A stretch of 10,827 nucleotides of DNA from Actinomycetes bacterium (GTDB lineage: Bacteria; Actinomycetota; Acidimicrobiia; Acidimicrobiales; Bog-793): positions 1-10,827 of the forward strand of contig JAKAOD010000060.1 in NCBI GenBank assembly GCA_021823365.1, written 5' to 3'. The notes below the pieces were generated by a model. The model saw only the letters and a program-made list of their open reading frames with translations. It was not told the origin of the DNA and searched no databases. Numbering within the stretch: position 1 is the stretch's first letter; every line of letters begins with the position of its first letter. The position numbers were made by a program, and so were the translations under genes. Positions 1-7,247 of the stretch are shown here, piece by piece.

Positions 1-1204
1 TCCGATCCGGCCTCCAGCCGGCGTTCGGGGCTCCGCTGCCGTTGTAGACGTCCATCTGGCCATCCCGGTCGTTGAAGAGGACCTGACCAGTCGGCAGCAC
101 CAGCATATAACCCCAGTTCGACTCCAAGGTCGCCGCGTACGGAGGGCTTTGCACGCGGGTCAAGGTGCTTCCGTTGAAAACGAAGAAGTACGAGGGTGCG
201 TGATAGAGCCCGGGGCTCGCGTCGATCAGCACGTTACCGTCGGGGAGGACGGCCGCTGGGCCATCAGCGACGTGGACCTGCTGGCCGTTGATCACGGGAA
301 AGCTCGGGGCTTCCGACCACCCACCGGTGGCCACGTCGAAGACGGCGTTCTGTCCGGTGTCGCCGACGACCAGGACAGTGCCGTTGGGGCGCAGCACCTG
401 CGGCCCGATCTCGACCCCGCCGGATGTCACGACCGGAACAGGGATCGTGCTGGCTTCGGACCAGGTCCCCGAGGTGGGGTCGTACACTTCCGCATATCCG
501 GAATCGGGTGTGACACCTTGCCTGAGACCGACAGCGAACACCTCGTCGTTCGGCAGCAACGTGAATCCCTCTTCTTCGTTGTTGTCCACCTGGCCCGTTC
601 CGGTCATGGTCCAGGTGAGCGTCGAGGGATCGAGCAGCGCCTGGCTCTTGTTCGTAAAGTTGCCAGATCCCCCGAGCATGAACGTCCCATCGGCGAGAAC
701 GACGGACGGCGCATCCCCGATCGTGCCCCATGCCGCCCCGACCGGTGGTGTGACGCTCGTCCAACGGTTCGTGAGAGGCTGGTAGACAGCCCCGAGGTTC
801 GTGAGTGCGCCTGTGTGACCCAGGTTGTCCTCGCCGCCTTCGATGATGACCCGCCCGTCCGGTAGCACGGCCGACGCGAAGCTGATTGGGCCGTAGCCAG
901 TGGGCTGGGAGGCGATCTGGCGCCATGAGCCGTCCACGTAGCTACCCATGCCGTTGGGCGTGAGCAGCCACCAGCCAGGTGCTCCGGAATTCGATGGACC
1001 CTGGTCCTGCACCATCACGGCTCCATCCGTGAGGAGCAGCATGGCCCCGGGGTGCAGCCGGCCCGGAACGGAGATCGTTTGCCACAGCGGGACGGCGCGC
1101 GGACTCGCCGCCGCCAACACCGGACTGTTCACGATGTTGACGGCGGTGCTTACGAGCAGGGCGAGCGCGGCCAGGCCGCGCGCTCGATGACGAGATGGCG
1201 ACAC
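1..1204 (-). CDS. Secreted Kelch/galactose-oxidase-like beta-propeller protein (3' end beyond window)
   Basis: The frame stays open from a GTG at 1204 to the window edge, giving 401 residues without a stop, so the C-terminus is missing. The GTG is chosen because GGGAG lies nine bases upstream. Residues 1-34 form a signal peptide: a basic start (SRHRAR), a hydrophobic core (LAALALLVSTAV) and an Ala-rich cleavage region (VLAAA), so the protein is probably exported. The rest is a run of propeller blades. The turn pattern 'VLPDGxVxxxGG' recurs near residues 57, 113, 169, 216, 270, 319 and 368, about every 50 residues, often followed by 'Y/FDPxTxxW' (for example YDPTSGTW at 241-248). Seven blades are visible. 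This is Kelch-like repeat architecture. No catalytic residues of galactose oxidase were identified, so an enzymatic role is not claimed; ligand or wall binding is equally possible. The start lies 16 bases after a decayed DinB gene. Confidence 0.85.
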   Translation of the reverse strand, partial: MSPSRHRARGLAALALLVSTAVNIVNSPVLAAASPRAVPLWQTISVPGRLHPGAMLLLTDGAVMVQDQGPSNSGAPGWWLLTPNGMGSYVDGSWRQIASQPTGYGPISFASAVLPDGRVIIEGGEDNLGHTGALTNLGAVYQPLTNRWTSVTPPVGAAWGTIGDAPSVVLADGTFMLGGSGNFTNKSQALLDPSTLTWTMTGTGQVDNNEEEGFTLLPNDEVFAVGLRQGVTPDSGYAEVYDPTSGTWSEASTIPVPVVTSGGVEIGPQVLRPNGTVLVVGDTGQNAVFDVATGGWSEAPSFPVINGQQVHVADGPAAVLPDGNVLIDASPGLYHAPSYFFVFNGSTLTRVQSPPYAATLESNWGYMLVLPTGQVLFNDRDGQMDVYNGSGAPNAGWRPDR

Positions 1205-1215
1205 AGAGGACTTCT

Positions 1216-1233
1216 CCCGCTCAGCGAGGCGGG
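1216..1233 (-). other. Small hairpin over the Kelch gene ribosome binding site
   Basis: Seven base pairs can form (CCCG/CGGG and CTC/GAG, with one bulged base) around a three-base loop. In the minus-strand transcript the structure covers the stop codon of the DinB remnant (1223-1221) and part of the GGGAG ribosome binding site of the Kelch gene (1218-1214). It could reduce initiation unless ribosomes arrive from upstream. There is no U-run, so a terminator is unlikely. Any function is inference. Confidence 0.25.
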
Positions 1234-1573
1234 TCTTCGCCGACTAGACCGTCCACCGATTCTCGGATCGAATCGGCGTGACCGACGTGACGCAGCACGC
1301 ACTCCTCGATCATGTCGACCAGCAGGCGACGCATGTTGGCGGTTTCGCTTCGGCGCGTCGTGAACTGGACCAGCTGTTCGAGACCACCTTTCCACAGCGG
1401 CTCGGCGAGGACCGCACGGGAGTGCCGACCTTCGCATGGAGGCCCCTCGAGCCGAGGCACTGGCACTTCCATGTCACGATCGCCCGCTCGCGCTCGAGTA
1501 CACCGACCAGCGTCTCCAGCTCGGTCCCGGCGCCCGGAAGCTCCTGGCGCGACCGCGCGAATTACTCCGTCAT
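1221..1573 (-). pseudogene. Decayed DinB-family (DUF664-type) gene
   Basis: Two separated pieces in different frames resemble one DinB/DUF664 protein. The N-terminal piece, about 1561-1450, contains ELETLVGVLERERAIVTWKC, resembling the first helix of DUF664 proteins. The C-terminal piece, about 1390-1221, contains MRRLLVDMIEE followed by RHVGHADSIRESVDG, the family's characteristic last helices with the metal-site-like HxGHAD region. Three lesions are visible. The likely start ATG at 1573-1571 is followed two codons later by TAA (1564-1562). The two pieces are out of frame with each other. The whole locus is about 117 codons, whereas I recall intact members at roughly 160-190 residues, so a central segment seems missing. 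Intact relatives are small four-helix bundle proteins, some linked to metal- or thiol-dependent chemistry. I infer an inactivated gene; sequencing error could explain one lesion but hardly all three. Confidence 0.65.
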
Positions 1574-1755
1574 ACGATCGATGGTCCCACCAGCTTCTCC
1601 GTTCGCGCAATCCTGGCGACCTTCCCGTCCCGACGCGACGGCGGCGCGGGCCCGCTCCCGAGGGCTCGAGGGACCGGATTCGGCGCCATCGTGAGCTCCG
1701 AGCGCGACGGAGCAAGAGCTGGTCCCTCCCGTCACCCTTTCACGACGACCACTGC

Positions 1756-1791
1756 CACCACCCGACGGTACCGCGCCCTCTGCGGGTGGCG
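1756..1791 (-). terminator. Possible terminator hairpin after the Rpf-like gene
   Basis: Directly after the stop codon (1794-1792), CCACCCG (1758-1764) and CGGGTGG (1783-1789) form a perfect seven-pair stem around an 18-base loop. The loop contains a second palindrome, CGGTACCG. Extra weak pairs can extend the stem outward on the RNA. No U-tract follows on the minus strand, so this would be an atypical terminator or a transcript-end stabiliser. Position is the main support. Confidence 0.35.
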
Positions 1792-2433
1792 TCACAGTCC
1801 GCAGACGAAACGCGTGCTCCAGGGCTGCCATCCGAACTCGTTGTAGAGGAACAGCGCTGCCCGACTCTGAACTCCAGCCGACGCTTGATACGGCCAGCCC
1901 GAGTACCCGAGCGACAACCAGGTGATCTCCAGGAACCCGTAGGCGCCGCCTGGCGCTGTCGGCGAGTTGTACTGGTCACCGGACTCATGCAGTCGGATGC
2001 ACGCCCAGTCAGGAGTTGTCGTGCTGTTGGAGTCGGTAGGCACCGACAACGGTGCCGAGCGTGGGGCCGACTGACGCATCGGCGATTGCAGTCTCATCTG
2101 CGTATGCTTCTCTGCGCGAAATCGCGCAAGACCATGGGCACCCATATGTACTCGTACATCTACTTCCTTCCAGGCGGTAAGCCAGTGGGTCGCCATCGGC
2201 GTGAGCGAGAGCCGAGGAGGCAGAGAGATGCTCGCTTCGCCTTGGCGGTACTTGGTATCGAATCGATGACGGGCCGCTGCCGTCGACGGGCTGATCATGG
2301 CCCCGGAAACGAGAGCTGCCCCGACGAGGCCGCAACCGGCTGCTCGCCGAAAGAGACGAGTCGATCTCTTGCTGGTGGTACGAACGGACGCGACCAAGTC
2401 GCGAGCCGCTTTCTGTGCGATGCGGGTCCGCAT
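1792..2433 (-). CDS. Secreted Rpf-like transglycosylase (resuscitation-promoting-factor fold)
   Basis: The product is 213 residues. Residues 141-213 match the Rpf/transglycosylase-like domain of actinobacterial wall hydrolases. They contain DWACIRLHESGDQY with the expected catalytic glutamate at 150, then GGAYGFLEITW, then the typical ending GWQPWSTRFVCGL. Cys145 and Cys211 are placed as the family's disulfide pair. The family cleaves peptidoglycan glycan strands and can stimulate regrowth of dormant cells. The N-terminus has a long basic stretch (1-30), a hydrophobic segment (31-48) and an Ala-rich possible cleavage site near 51-54, so it is probably exported. Residues 60-140 are a low-complexity linker. 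The ATG at 2433 is chosen because GGGAGG sits four bases upstream; an in-frame TTG at 2457 lies on the wrong side of that site. The gene is divergent from the ABC operon. The domain assignment is firm; the physiological role is inferred from the family. Confidence 0.88.
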   Translation of the reverse strand: MRTRIAQKAARDLVASVRTTSKRSTRLFRRAAGCGLVGAALVSGAMISPSTAAARHRFDTKYRQGEASISLPPRLSLTPMATHWLTAWKEVDVRVHMGAHGLARFRAEKHTQMRLQSPMRQSAPRSAPLSVPTDSNSTTTPDWACIRLHESGDQYNSPTAPGGAYGFLEITWLSLGYSGWPYQASAGVQSRAALFLYNEFGWQPWSTRFVCGL

Positions 2434-2761
2434 TGCACCTCCCGTAGTCGGACGCAATCAGCGCCTCACTCCGCTTGGTGTTGTGCGTGGCACCGGCCAT
2501 CGCATGCAGTCCCCCGGACGGGTTGCGGAAGGCAGTTCCCGTCCTGGCATCTGGCCATAGGGTGTGCGGCCGGTTTGTGTCCGTGCCTACGCGTCAGTTC
2601 CTCGGTGATCTCCCGTGGGTTCGTGACGGCTGCCGCAGTGGCGGCGCGACTGTCGAAGGGCAGTCATCACTGTAGCAGATCGGCCGAGGCACAGCGCGAA
2701 GAGCCCTGTTAAGGAGAACTCGGTCTCGGGCAGTTCGAAGTATGCACCCACCCGTTCCTGC

Positions 2762-2813
2762 TGAACACCGGCATGAACAACAGCCGGCATGAACAACGAC
2801 CCGCCTGAACGAC
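2762..2813. repeat. Short tandem repeat, 16-base period
   Basis: The 14-base unit CCGGCATGAACAAC occurs exactly at 2768-2781 and again at 2784-2797, a period of 16. A third degraded copy (CCGCCTGAACGAC) follows at 2801-2813 in the same register. The core TGAAC recurs at 2762, 2774, 2790 and 2806. It lies about 280 bases before the permease start. Replication slippage or a cluster of protein-binding half-sites would both fit. Confidence 0.6.
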
Positions 2814-2940
2814 TATGTGGACAGACGACCCTGACATCGATGAGGCATGAGCACCTCGATGCATCCAGGTTCACGATGGCCGGGCCCCCATTTCCGTGGC
2901 TTGCTCTGTCTAGTTCGCAACGATCCTTGACACACCCTCG

Positions 2941-2959
2941 CTCCGAGCAACTCCGAGCA
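2941..2959. repeat. Short tandem repeat, 10-base period
   Basis: CTCCGAGCA is present exactly at 2941-2949 and 2951-2959. The ten-base period is close to one helical turn, so both copies would face the same side of DNA. It starts nine bases after a consensus TTGACA (2927-2932), where a -10 region would be expected. A regulatory role is only a guess; chance duplication is possible. Confidence 0.45.
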
Positions 2960-3060
2960 CGGCTGTTCGCCACGCAGGCCGGGAGGCCGCAGGGGGCAAC
3001 GGAACTTGACTCCCAAAGCCGATGGGGCCGAGGCGGCGCTCGACGGTTGTCTTGGTAGCC

Positions 3061-3066
3061 TAGGGT
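3061..3066 (+). promoter_or_regulatory. Candidate -10 element for the ABC operon
   Basis: TAGGGT fits the TANNNT pattern of actinobacterial -10 boxes. Transcription starting 6-7 bases later would leave a leader of about 18 bases that still includes the GAGGGG ribosome binding site at 3081-3086. No recognisable -35 lies at 16-18 bases spacing, so support is weak. Confidence 0.3.
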
Positions 3067-3090
3067 TTCGGGAGAGTCGAGAGGGGTGCC

Positions 3091-6000
3091 GTGATCGCGC
3101 GCGACGGCAGGCTCCAGGGAGCGGTCCACACGAGTACGCGCGCCGCACTGCTCATCTCCGGGCTCCGGTGGCGAGCCCGGAGCTCGCTCGCGATGCTCGC
3201 CGTCGCAGTTTTCGCGACCGGTGTCGCCGCTTTCGGTCCGATCTACCTTCACAGCGCAGATCAGGTCGTGTTGACCGGCACCTTGGCACCCGCGCCCCCG
3301 GTGACAACGGGGCTCGAATTCTTTCCCACCACCGCGAACCGCACGCTGCCGTGGATCGAGCGTTTCGTCCGGAGCGCACCAGAGCCTGCGGGAGGACCGA
3401 GGTGGTGGGTCGAGCCACTGTTCACCGAGACGGCCGGTTTCGTGTCGGTTCCTGCGAATTTTTCCGCTCACGGGCACGCGTCCGTCTCCGCCGACCTGAC
3501 GGCGACGACGTCTTGGCATCGCGGACCCTCATCGTCACGGATTCATCTCTCCCGCGTGACGCGTATCCCTTACCGAGGCACACTGCCCTTCGCTGGCACG
3601 CTCGTCGCCCGAACCGACGAGTGCGCCCATCTGCAGATCGTGTCAGGAACCTGTGCGAGGGGACGCGGCGTCATCGTAAGCACGCGAGATGCGGCGACCC
3701 TCGGAGTTTCGGTCGGACAGGGTCTCCGCGTCGTGTTCGGCTCGAAAGGCGAGATCATCTCGCTACCCATCGTCGGCATCTACAGGCCGGGCAACCCGTC
3801 CGCACCCTACTGGTGGTCCTACAACTACTTCATCTACGGCTCGCCGTCCGAACTGTACACAGGTGTCACAAATCTCGACGCCGTGTTCGCCACCCTTCAC
3901 GGGCTTTCGACCTGGGCTCCGAAGGACCGCATCAATGTTCTCGGACAGGTGCCCTATCACTACGGCTCTCTGACAGTCGACTCGATCAGTGGCTTCCGCC
4001 AGCGACTCGACACCTACGAGTCCCTCTCGTACCGCAGCTCGGGAGTTCGCGTGAGCACCCGGCTTCTCGATCTGCTCGACGTCGCCGGGTCCACTGAGCA
4101 CGCAGCCGGGACGGTCGTCGACGTAGTCGACCTCGAGCTTGCGTTGCTTGGCATTTTCGTCCTCTACTTCGTCGCGAACAGGACTGCAGCCGAACGAGAG
4201 CCAGACGTGCGACTCGCGGAGCTCCGAGGTTTCCGCATGCGCAGCACGATCGCGGTTGCGCTCGCCGAGCCGGTTGCGATCGTGGCCGCCGCAGTGCCGT
4301 TTGGACTCCTCACCGCGTGGGTGGTCGCCCGAGCGGCTGCTTCGACGGTGTTCGGCCCGGGAGTCGCTGTCTCCGTGACGCAACTCGCCGTCCTTTCCGC
4401 CCTCGTCGCCGGTCTCGTCGGCGTCGGCGCGGCGGCTCTCGGGGCACGGCGGTCCCTCGCAGGGGGGCTCAGCGCTGCCGCCGACGCCCTCCCGACCCCA
4501 GGCAGCCCCCGCTGGGCGTTGCTGGGCGACGCAGCCTGGGTCGCTCTTGCGGGTGCCGGCTTCTTCGAGCTCGTCGTCAACGGTGACTCCGGGGGAGGTC
4601 CTTCGGGCTCGAACCCTCTCGCAGCACTGTCTCCTGGGCTCCTCGCGGTCGCCCTCGGCGTGCTCTTCGCTCGGCTGCTCCCTCGTGCGCTCGGCGTCGC
4701 CCATCGAAGAACGGCGTTCTCTCCGAAGGTCGCGGCTGCCCTGTCCACCCGCACGGTCGCCCGGCGAAGGGAGTACCGAACTCAGCTGGTGCTCGTGGCA
4801 CTGGCCGTCGCGCTGACGATGTTCGCGGTCAGCGGATGGATCATCTCGGCTCGAAACCGAGATGCGCGAGCGGAGCTCGGGGTAGGGGCGTACAAAGTGC
4901 TGGACGTGACCGTCCGGACAGGCACCACATTCGTCCGCGCGGTCAGGAGCTCCGACCCGACAGGCCGCTACGCGATGGCGGCGGTCGTCGAGCATGCGGC
5001 CGACGGCACCACTCTCGCGGTGGACGCCCAGAGGCTCGCGACCGTGGCCACATGGCCTGCCGTGCTCGGCGTCCCGGCCTCCCAGGTGGCTCGCCGGTTG
5101 CGGCCCAGGGGCCTGGCTCCTCAAGTGCTCGTCCGCGGAACCGCCATCTCGGTCACCGCCGACACGACGGGCTCGCTCCGCGGTTCGCCCGAGCTCGCAG
5201 CGAACGTCTACGACATCAACACACAGTTCTCCTCGCGGGTCACACTTGGGCGCTTGCGCCCCGGTGACCATCGGTACGAAGGAAGGCTGTACGCAGACTG
5301 CCCAGGTGGCTGCCGATTGCTCGACTTGTCGGTCACATGGTCGACGAAGACAACCGCGCAGACTCCGACGGTGCAGCTCGGAATCACCTCGCTGGCCGCT
5401 CGTACCCGATCCGCGGGGTGGGCCCCGCTTCGAGCGGGCCTTGGCAACCTGCATCGCTGGACGAGCACCTCGGGTCGAGCCCGGTTGTACAGGAGCGGAG
5501 ATGGGCTCGGTGTGCGGTTCTCCTTGGACAGCTTCGGCACAGTATCGGTCTCTCCCGCAGACGTGCCCAAGGCGCTCCCGGTGGTCGTCACGCCGACATC
5601 TCAGTCGACAGCGTCAGGCGACGCAGGGCCGCTCGTCGTCGGGCTCGACGGGAGCACCCTCCCGGGCCATCGGGTCGCAGAGGTGCCGGCCCTTCCGGGC
5701 GTCGGAACGGACTCTGTCCTCGTCGACCTACGCGTCGCCGAGCTCTACCTCACAGACGGCTTCACGACAGACACCGCAGAGGTTTGGCTCGCCAAGAGCG
5801 CGCCGCCGTCTTTCGTCTCCGTTCTCGGGCGGCACGGCGTGCACGTCGCCGGGGTTACAAGTTCAGCCCGCGCCGTCGCGGGACTGGCACGCAGCGGGCT
5901 GAATCTCGCGTACCTTCTCTACCTCCTCGCGGCCGCGGCTGCGACCTTTCTTGTGATCAGCGTGACCGCCTTCACGTTGTCGTCCGCCGCGAGGCGGCGA

Positions 6001-6327
6001 CAGGGCGAGCTGTCGGCCCTCCGAGTGGTCGGCGTGGACGCTGCCGCCCTGCGCCGAACCGTATGGGCCGAGCAAGGTCTCGTGCTCGGGGTGGGCGTTC
6101 TCGCGGGCGCACTCGCAGGTGCTCTCGCCGCAGCCGTGGCGATCCGCTCGGTGCCGGAGTTCGTGACGAAGACGCCTGGACTGCCGCTTCAGCTCGGGCT
6201 TCCCGTCACCGCGCTGACCGTTGCGCTTCTCACCCTTCTGCTTGCACTGGCCGTCACCGTCTTGATCGGCTCGACTCTCGTCGTGCGCGGCGCAACGGCC
6301 GTCCGGCTGACCGGGAGCCGGACGTGA
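3091..6327 (+). CDS. Large FtsX/MacB-type ABC transporter permease with two extracytoplasmic domains
   Basis: The product is 1078 residues and looks like two FtsX-type halves in one chain. Half one has a membrane span at about 32-52, an extracytoplasmic domain to about 340, and three spans at about 348-362, 387-417 and 427-452. Two extra spans follow at about 475-496 and 512-532. Half two repeats the plan: a span at 564-586, a second outside domain at about 590-935, and three spans at 939-963, 994-1018 and 1037-1062. The cytoplasmic loop after the second span of each half carries the FtsX-like pattern RLAELRGF (374-381) and ELSALRVVGV (973-982). Each outside domain has a cysteine pair (178/188 and 737/741). 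The family exports or extracts lipids, peptides or drugs, or transmits force to wall enzymes; the substrate cannot be told here. The GTG start is supported by GAGGGG four bases upstream. The last codon overlaps the next gene, so translation is probably coupled. Confidence 0.88.
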   Translation: MIARDGRLQGAVHTSTRAALLISGLRWRARSSLAMLAVAVFATGVAAFGPIYLHSADQVVLTGTLAPAPPVTTGLEFFPTTANRTLPWIERFVRSAPEPAGGPRWWVEPLFTETAGFVSVPANFSAHGHASVSADLTATTSWHRGPSSSRIHLSRVTRIPYRGTLPFAGTLVARTDECAHLQIVSGTCARGRGVIVSTRDAATLGVSVGQGLRVVFGSKGEIISLPIVGIYRPGNPSAPYWWSYNYFIYGSPSELYTGVTNLDAVFATLHGLSTWAPKDRINVLGQVPYHYGSLTVDSISGFRQRLDTYESLSYRSSGVRVSTRLLDLLDVAGSTEHAAGTVVDVVDLELALLGIFVLYFVANRTAAEREPDVRLAELRGFRMRSTIAVALAEPVAIVAAAVPFGLLTAWVVARAAASTVFGPGVAVSVTQLAVLSALVAGLVGVGAAALGARRSLAGGLSAAADALPTPGSPRWALLGDAAWVALAGAGFFELVVNGDSGGGPSGSNPLAALSPGLLAVALGVLFARLLPRALGVAHRRTAFSPKVAAALSTRTVARRREYRTQLVLVALAVALTMFAVSGWIISARNRDARAELGVGAYKVLDVTVRTGTTFVRAVRSSDPTGRYAMAAVVEHAADGTTLAVDAQRLATVATWPAVLGVPASQVARRLRPRGLAPQVLVRGTAISVTADTTGSLRGSPELAANVYDINTQFSSRVTLGRLRPGDHRYEGRLYADCPGGCRLLDLSVTWSTKTTAQTPTVQLGITSLAARTRSAGWAPLRAGLGNLHRWTSTSGRARLYRSGDGLGVRFSLDSFGTVSVSPADVPKALPVVVTPTSQSTASGDAGPLVVGLDGSTLPGHRVAEVPALPGVGTDSVLVDLRVAELYLTDGFTTDTAEVWLAKSAPPSFVSVLGRHGVHVAGVTSSARAVAGLARSGLNLAYLLYLLAAAAATFLVISVTAFTLSSAARRRQGELSALRVVGVDAAALRRTVWAEQGLVLGVGVLAGALAGALAAAVAIRSVPEFVTKTPGLPLQLGLPVTALTVALLTLLLALAVTVLIGSTLVVRGATAVRLTGSRT

Positions 6328-7247
6328 TCTTCGGTCGCCCGCTTCGAAGTTCCGCGGGAACAACCAGTGCTGCCCCGCCTCGTCGAAGGCAGTCCGGCGT
6401 TTCAGGAGCCCGCGGCGGAGTACCCGTCCACCTCGTAGGCGTCGTCCACCTCTACCGGCAAGCCGGAGAAGACGTCGTAGGTCTGCGTGGGGTCGATCTC
6501 GACGTCGGCGCCGGCGAGATGCTCGCGCTGCTTGGCCCGTCGGGCATGGGCAAGACCACCGTGCTCCGGCTGATCGCCGGCGTGATGACGGCGTCTGCCG
6601 GGGTGGTCCGCGTCGGGGACGTCGATCTTCGCAAGCTCAAGGGTGCCGAGCGGCGCAGACTGCGCGCAGGTGAGATCAGCTACATCGTCCAGGGGACGTG
6701 GGCGAACGTCCTCCCCTTCGCGACCACCGTGGAGAATCTGTGGTTCGCGCAGCACGGGGCCAGAGTGCAGGGGAGGACACCGCCGTGGGAGCCGCGCGAG
6801 CTGCTCGCCCTTCTCGGGCTGAGCCAGCTGGCCGACGCGCGGCTGGCCGAGTTGCCGCGGGGTGCCCAGCAACTCGTAGCGGTCGCTGCAGGGATGGCGA
6901 CGGGGCCGAGGTTGCTGCTGGCGGACGAGCCCACCGCCCAGCTGACATCGACATCTGCGTTCAATGTCGTGCAGCTGCTCCGGCACATCAGCTCGGAGCT
7001 CGGGACGACGGTCATCATCGTAACCCACGACAACGTGATCGCATCGTTGCTACCGCGTGTCGTCACGATCCGCGACGGGCGGGTGGGGGCCGACGCGATC
7101 CGAGGCGAAGAGTACGCTGTCGTCGACGGATCGGGCTCGGTCCAGCTTCCTCCGGACGTCCTCCAAGTGCTGCCTCCGAACACGCGAGTCCGAGTCGTGC
7201 GGAGTGCGGGCGGTGTCGAACTGCGGAGCCCGGAGTGGCAGCCATGA
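6324..7247 (+). CDS. ABC transporter ATPase of the LolD/FtsE type with degenerate signature motif
   Basis: The product is 307 residues. The GTG at 6324 overlaps the permease stop as GTGA and has GGGAG six bases upstream. Conserved parts are Walker A GPSGMGKTT (71-79), Q-loop Gln123, Walker B LLLADE with Glu202, and the switch histidine in VTHD (His235). Two parts are abnormal. The signature expected as LSGGQ reads LPRGAQ (177-182), and the D-loop after Walker B reads TAQLTST instead of the usual xxLD form. This subunit should therefore bind and position ATP on its own face but contribute a poor signature to its partner's face. About 35 residues precede the ATPase fold, and about 50 residues follow it (VDGSGSVQLPPDVLQVLPP); both ends are unassigned. 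It sits between the permease and a second, complementary ATPase, so the three probably form one complex at the inner face of the membrane. Confidence 0.87.
   Translation: MIFGRPLRSSAGTTSAAPPRRRQSGVSGARGGVPVHLVGVVHLYRQAGEDVVGLRGVDLDVGAGEMLALLGPSGMGKTTVLRLIAGVMTASAGVVRVGDVDLRKLKGAERRRLRAGEISYIVQGTWANVLPFATTVENLWFAQHGARVQGRTPPWEPRELLALLGLSQLADARLAELPRGAQQLVAVAAGMATGPRLLLADEPTAQLTSTSAFNVVQLLRHISSELGTTVIIVTHDNVIASLLPRVVTIRDGRVGADAIRGEEYAVVDGSGSVQLPPDVLQVLPPNTRVRVVRSAGGVELRSPEWQP

Larger units (their letters stand above)
2434..3090. other. Divergent intergenic region without a convincing gene
   Basis: This 657-base gap separates the Rpf-like gene (leftward) from the ABC operon (rightward). Open frames crossing it carry no recognisable protein and look like chance reading in GC-rich DNA. 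On the minus strand TACAGT at 2674-2669 could be a -10 element, implying a leader of about 230 bases for the Rpf-like gene. That leader contains a GACTG/CAGTC stem (2648-2652 with 2661-2665). Further right are two small tandem repeats (listed separately), an imperfect hairpin at 2835-2861 (CATCGA pairing with TCGATG) and a perfect TTGACA at 2927-2932 with no acceptable -10 at normal spacing. An AAGGAG at 2711-2716 has no start codon at usable distance. No tRNA or other RNA gene was recognised. Confidence 0.5.

Noticed and set aside
264..926. Minus-strand open frame of 220 codons at the left end
   Set aside because: It is arginine- and glycine-rich and overlaps the Kelch protein in another frame of the same strand. 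The Kelch frame shows a signal peptide and regular repeats.
1312..2712. Long plus-strand open frame of 466 codons opposite the Rpf-like and DinB regions
   Set aside because: The translation is arginine- and serine-rich with no family resemblance, while the opposite strand encodes a clear Rpf domain. It is a GC-rich antisense shadow.
2434..2760. Cyclic di-AMP (ydaO/yuaA) riboswitch upstream of the Rpf-like gene
   Set aside because: The genomic position is typical, but the conserved sequence blocks could not be matched by eye. It is kept as a question in the findings and not called as a feature.
3001..3030. GGAAC and TTGACT as -35 elements for the ABC operon
   Set aside because: Neither has an acceptable -10 or ECF-type second element at proper spacing.
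3763..5454. Minus-strand open frame of 563 codons inside the permease
   Set aside because: It has low-complexity charged composition typical of antisense reading; the plus strand encodes coherent membrane spans over the same bases.
5337..6323. Upstream extension of the first ATPase frame into the permease gene
   Set aside because: The extension is arginine-rich noise within the permease. The GTG at 6324 has a ribosome binding site and overlaps the permease stop, so it is the real start.
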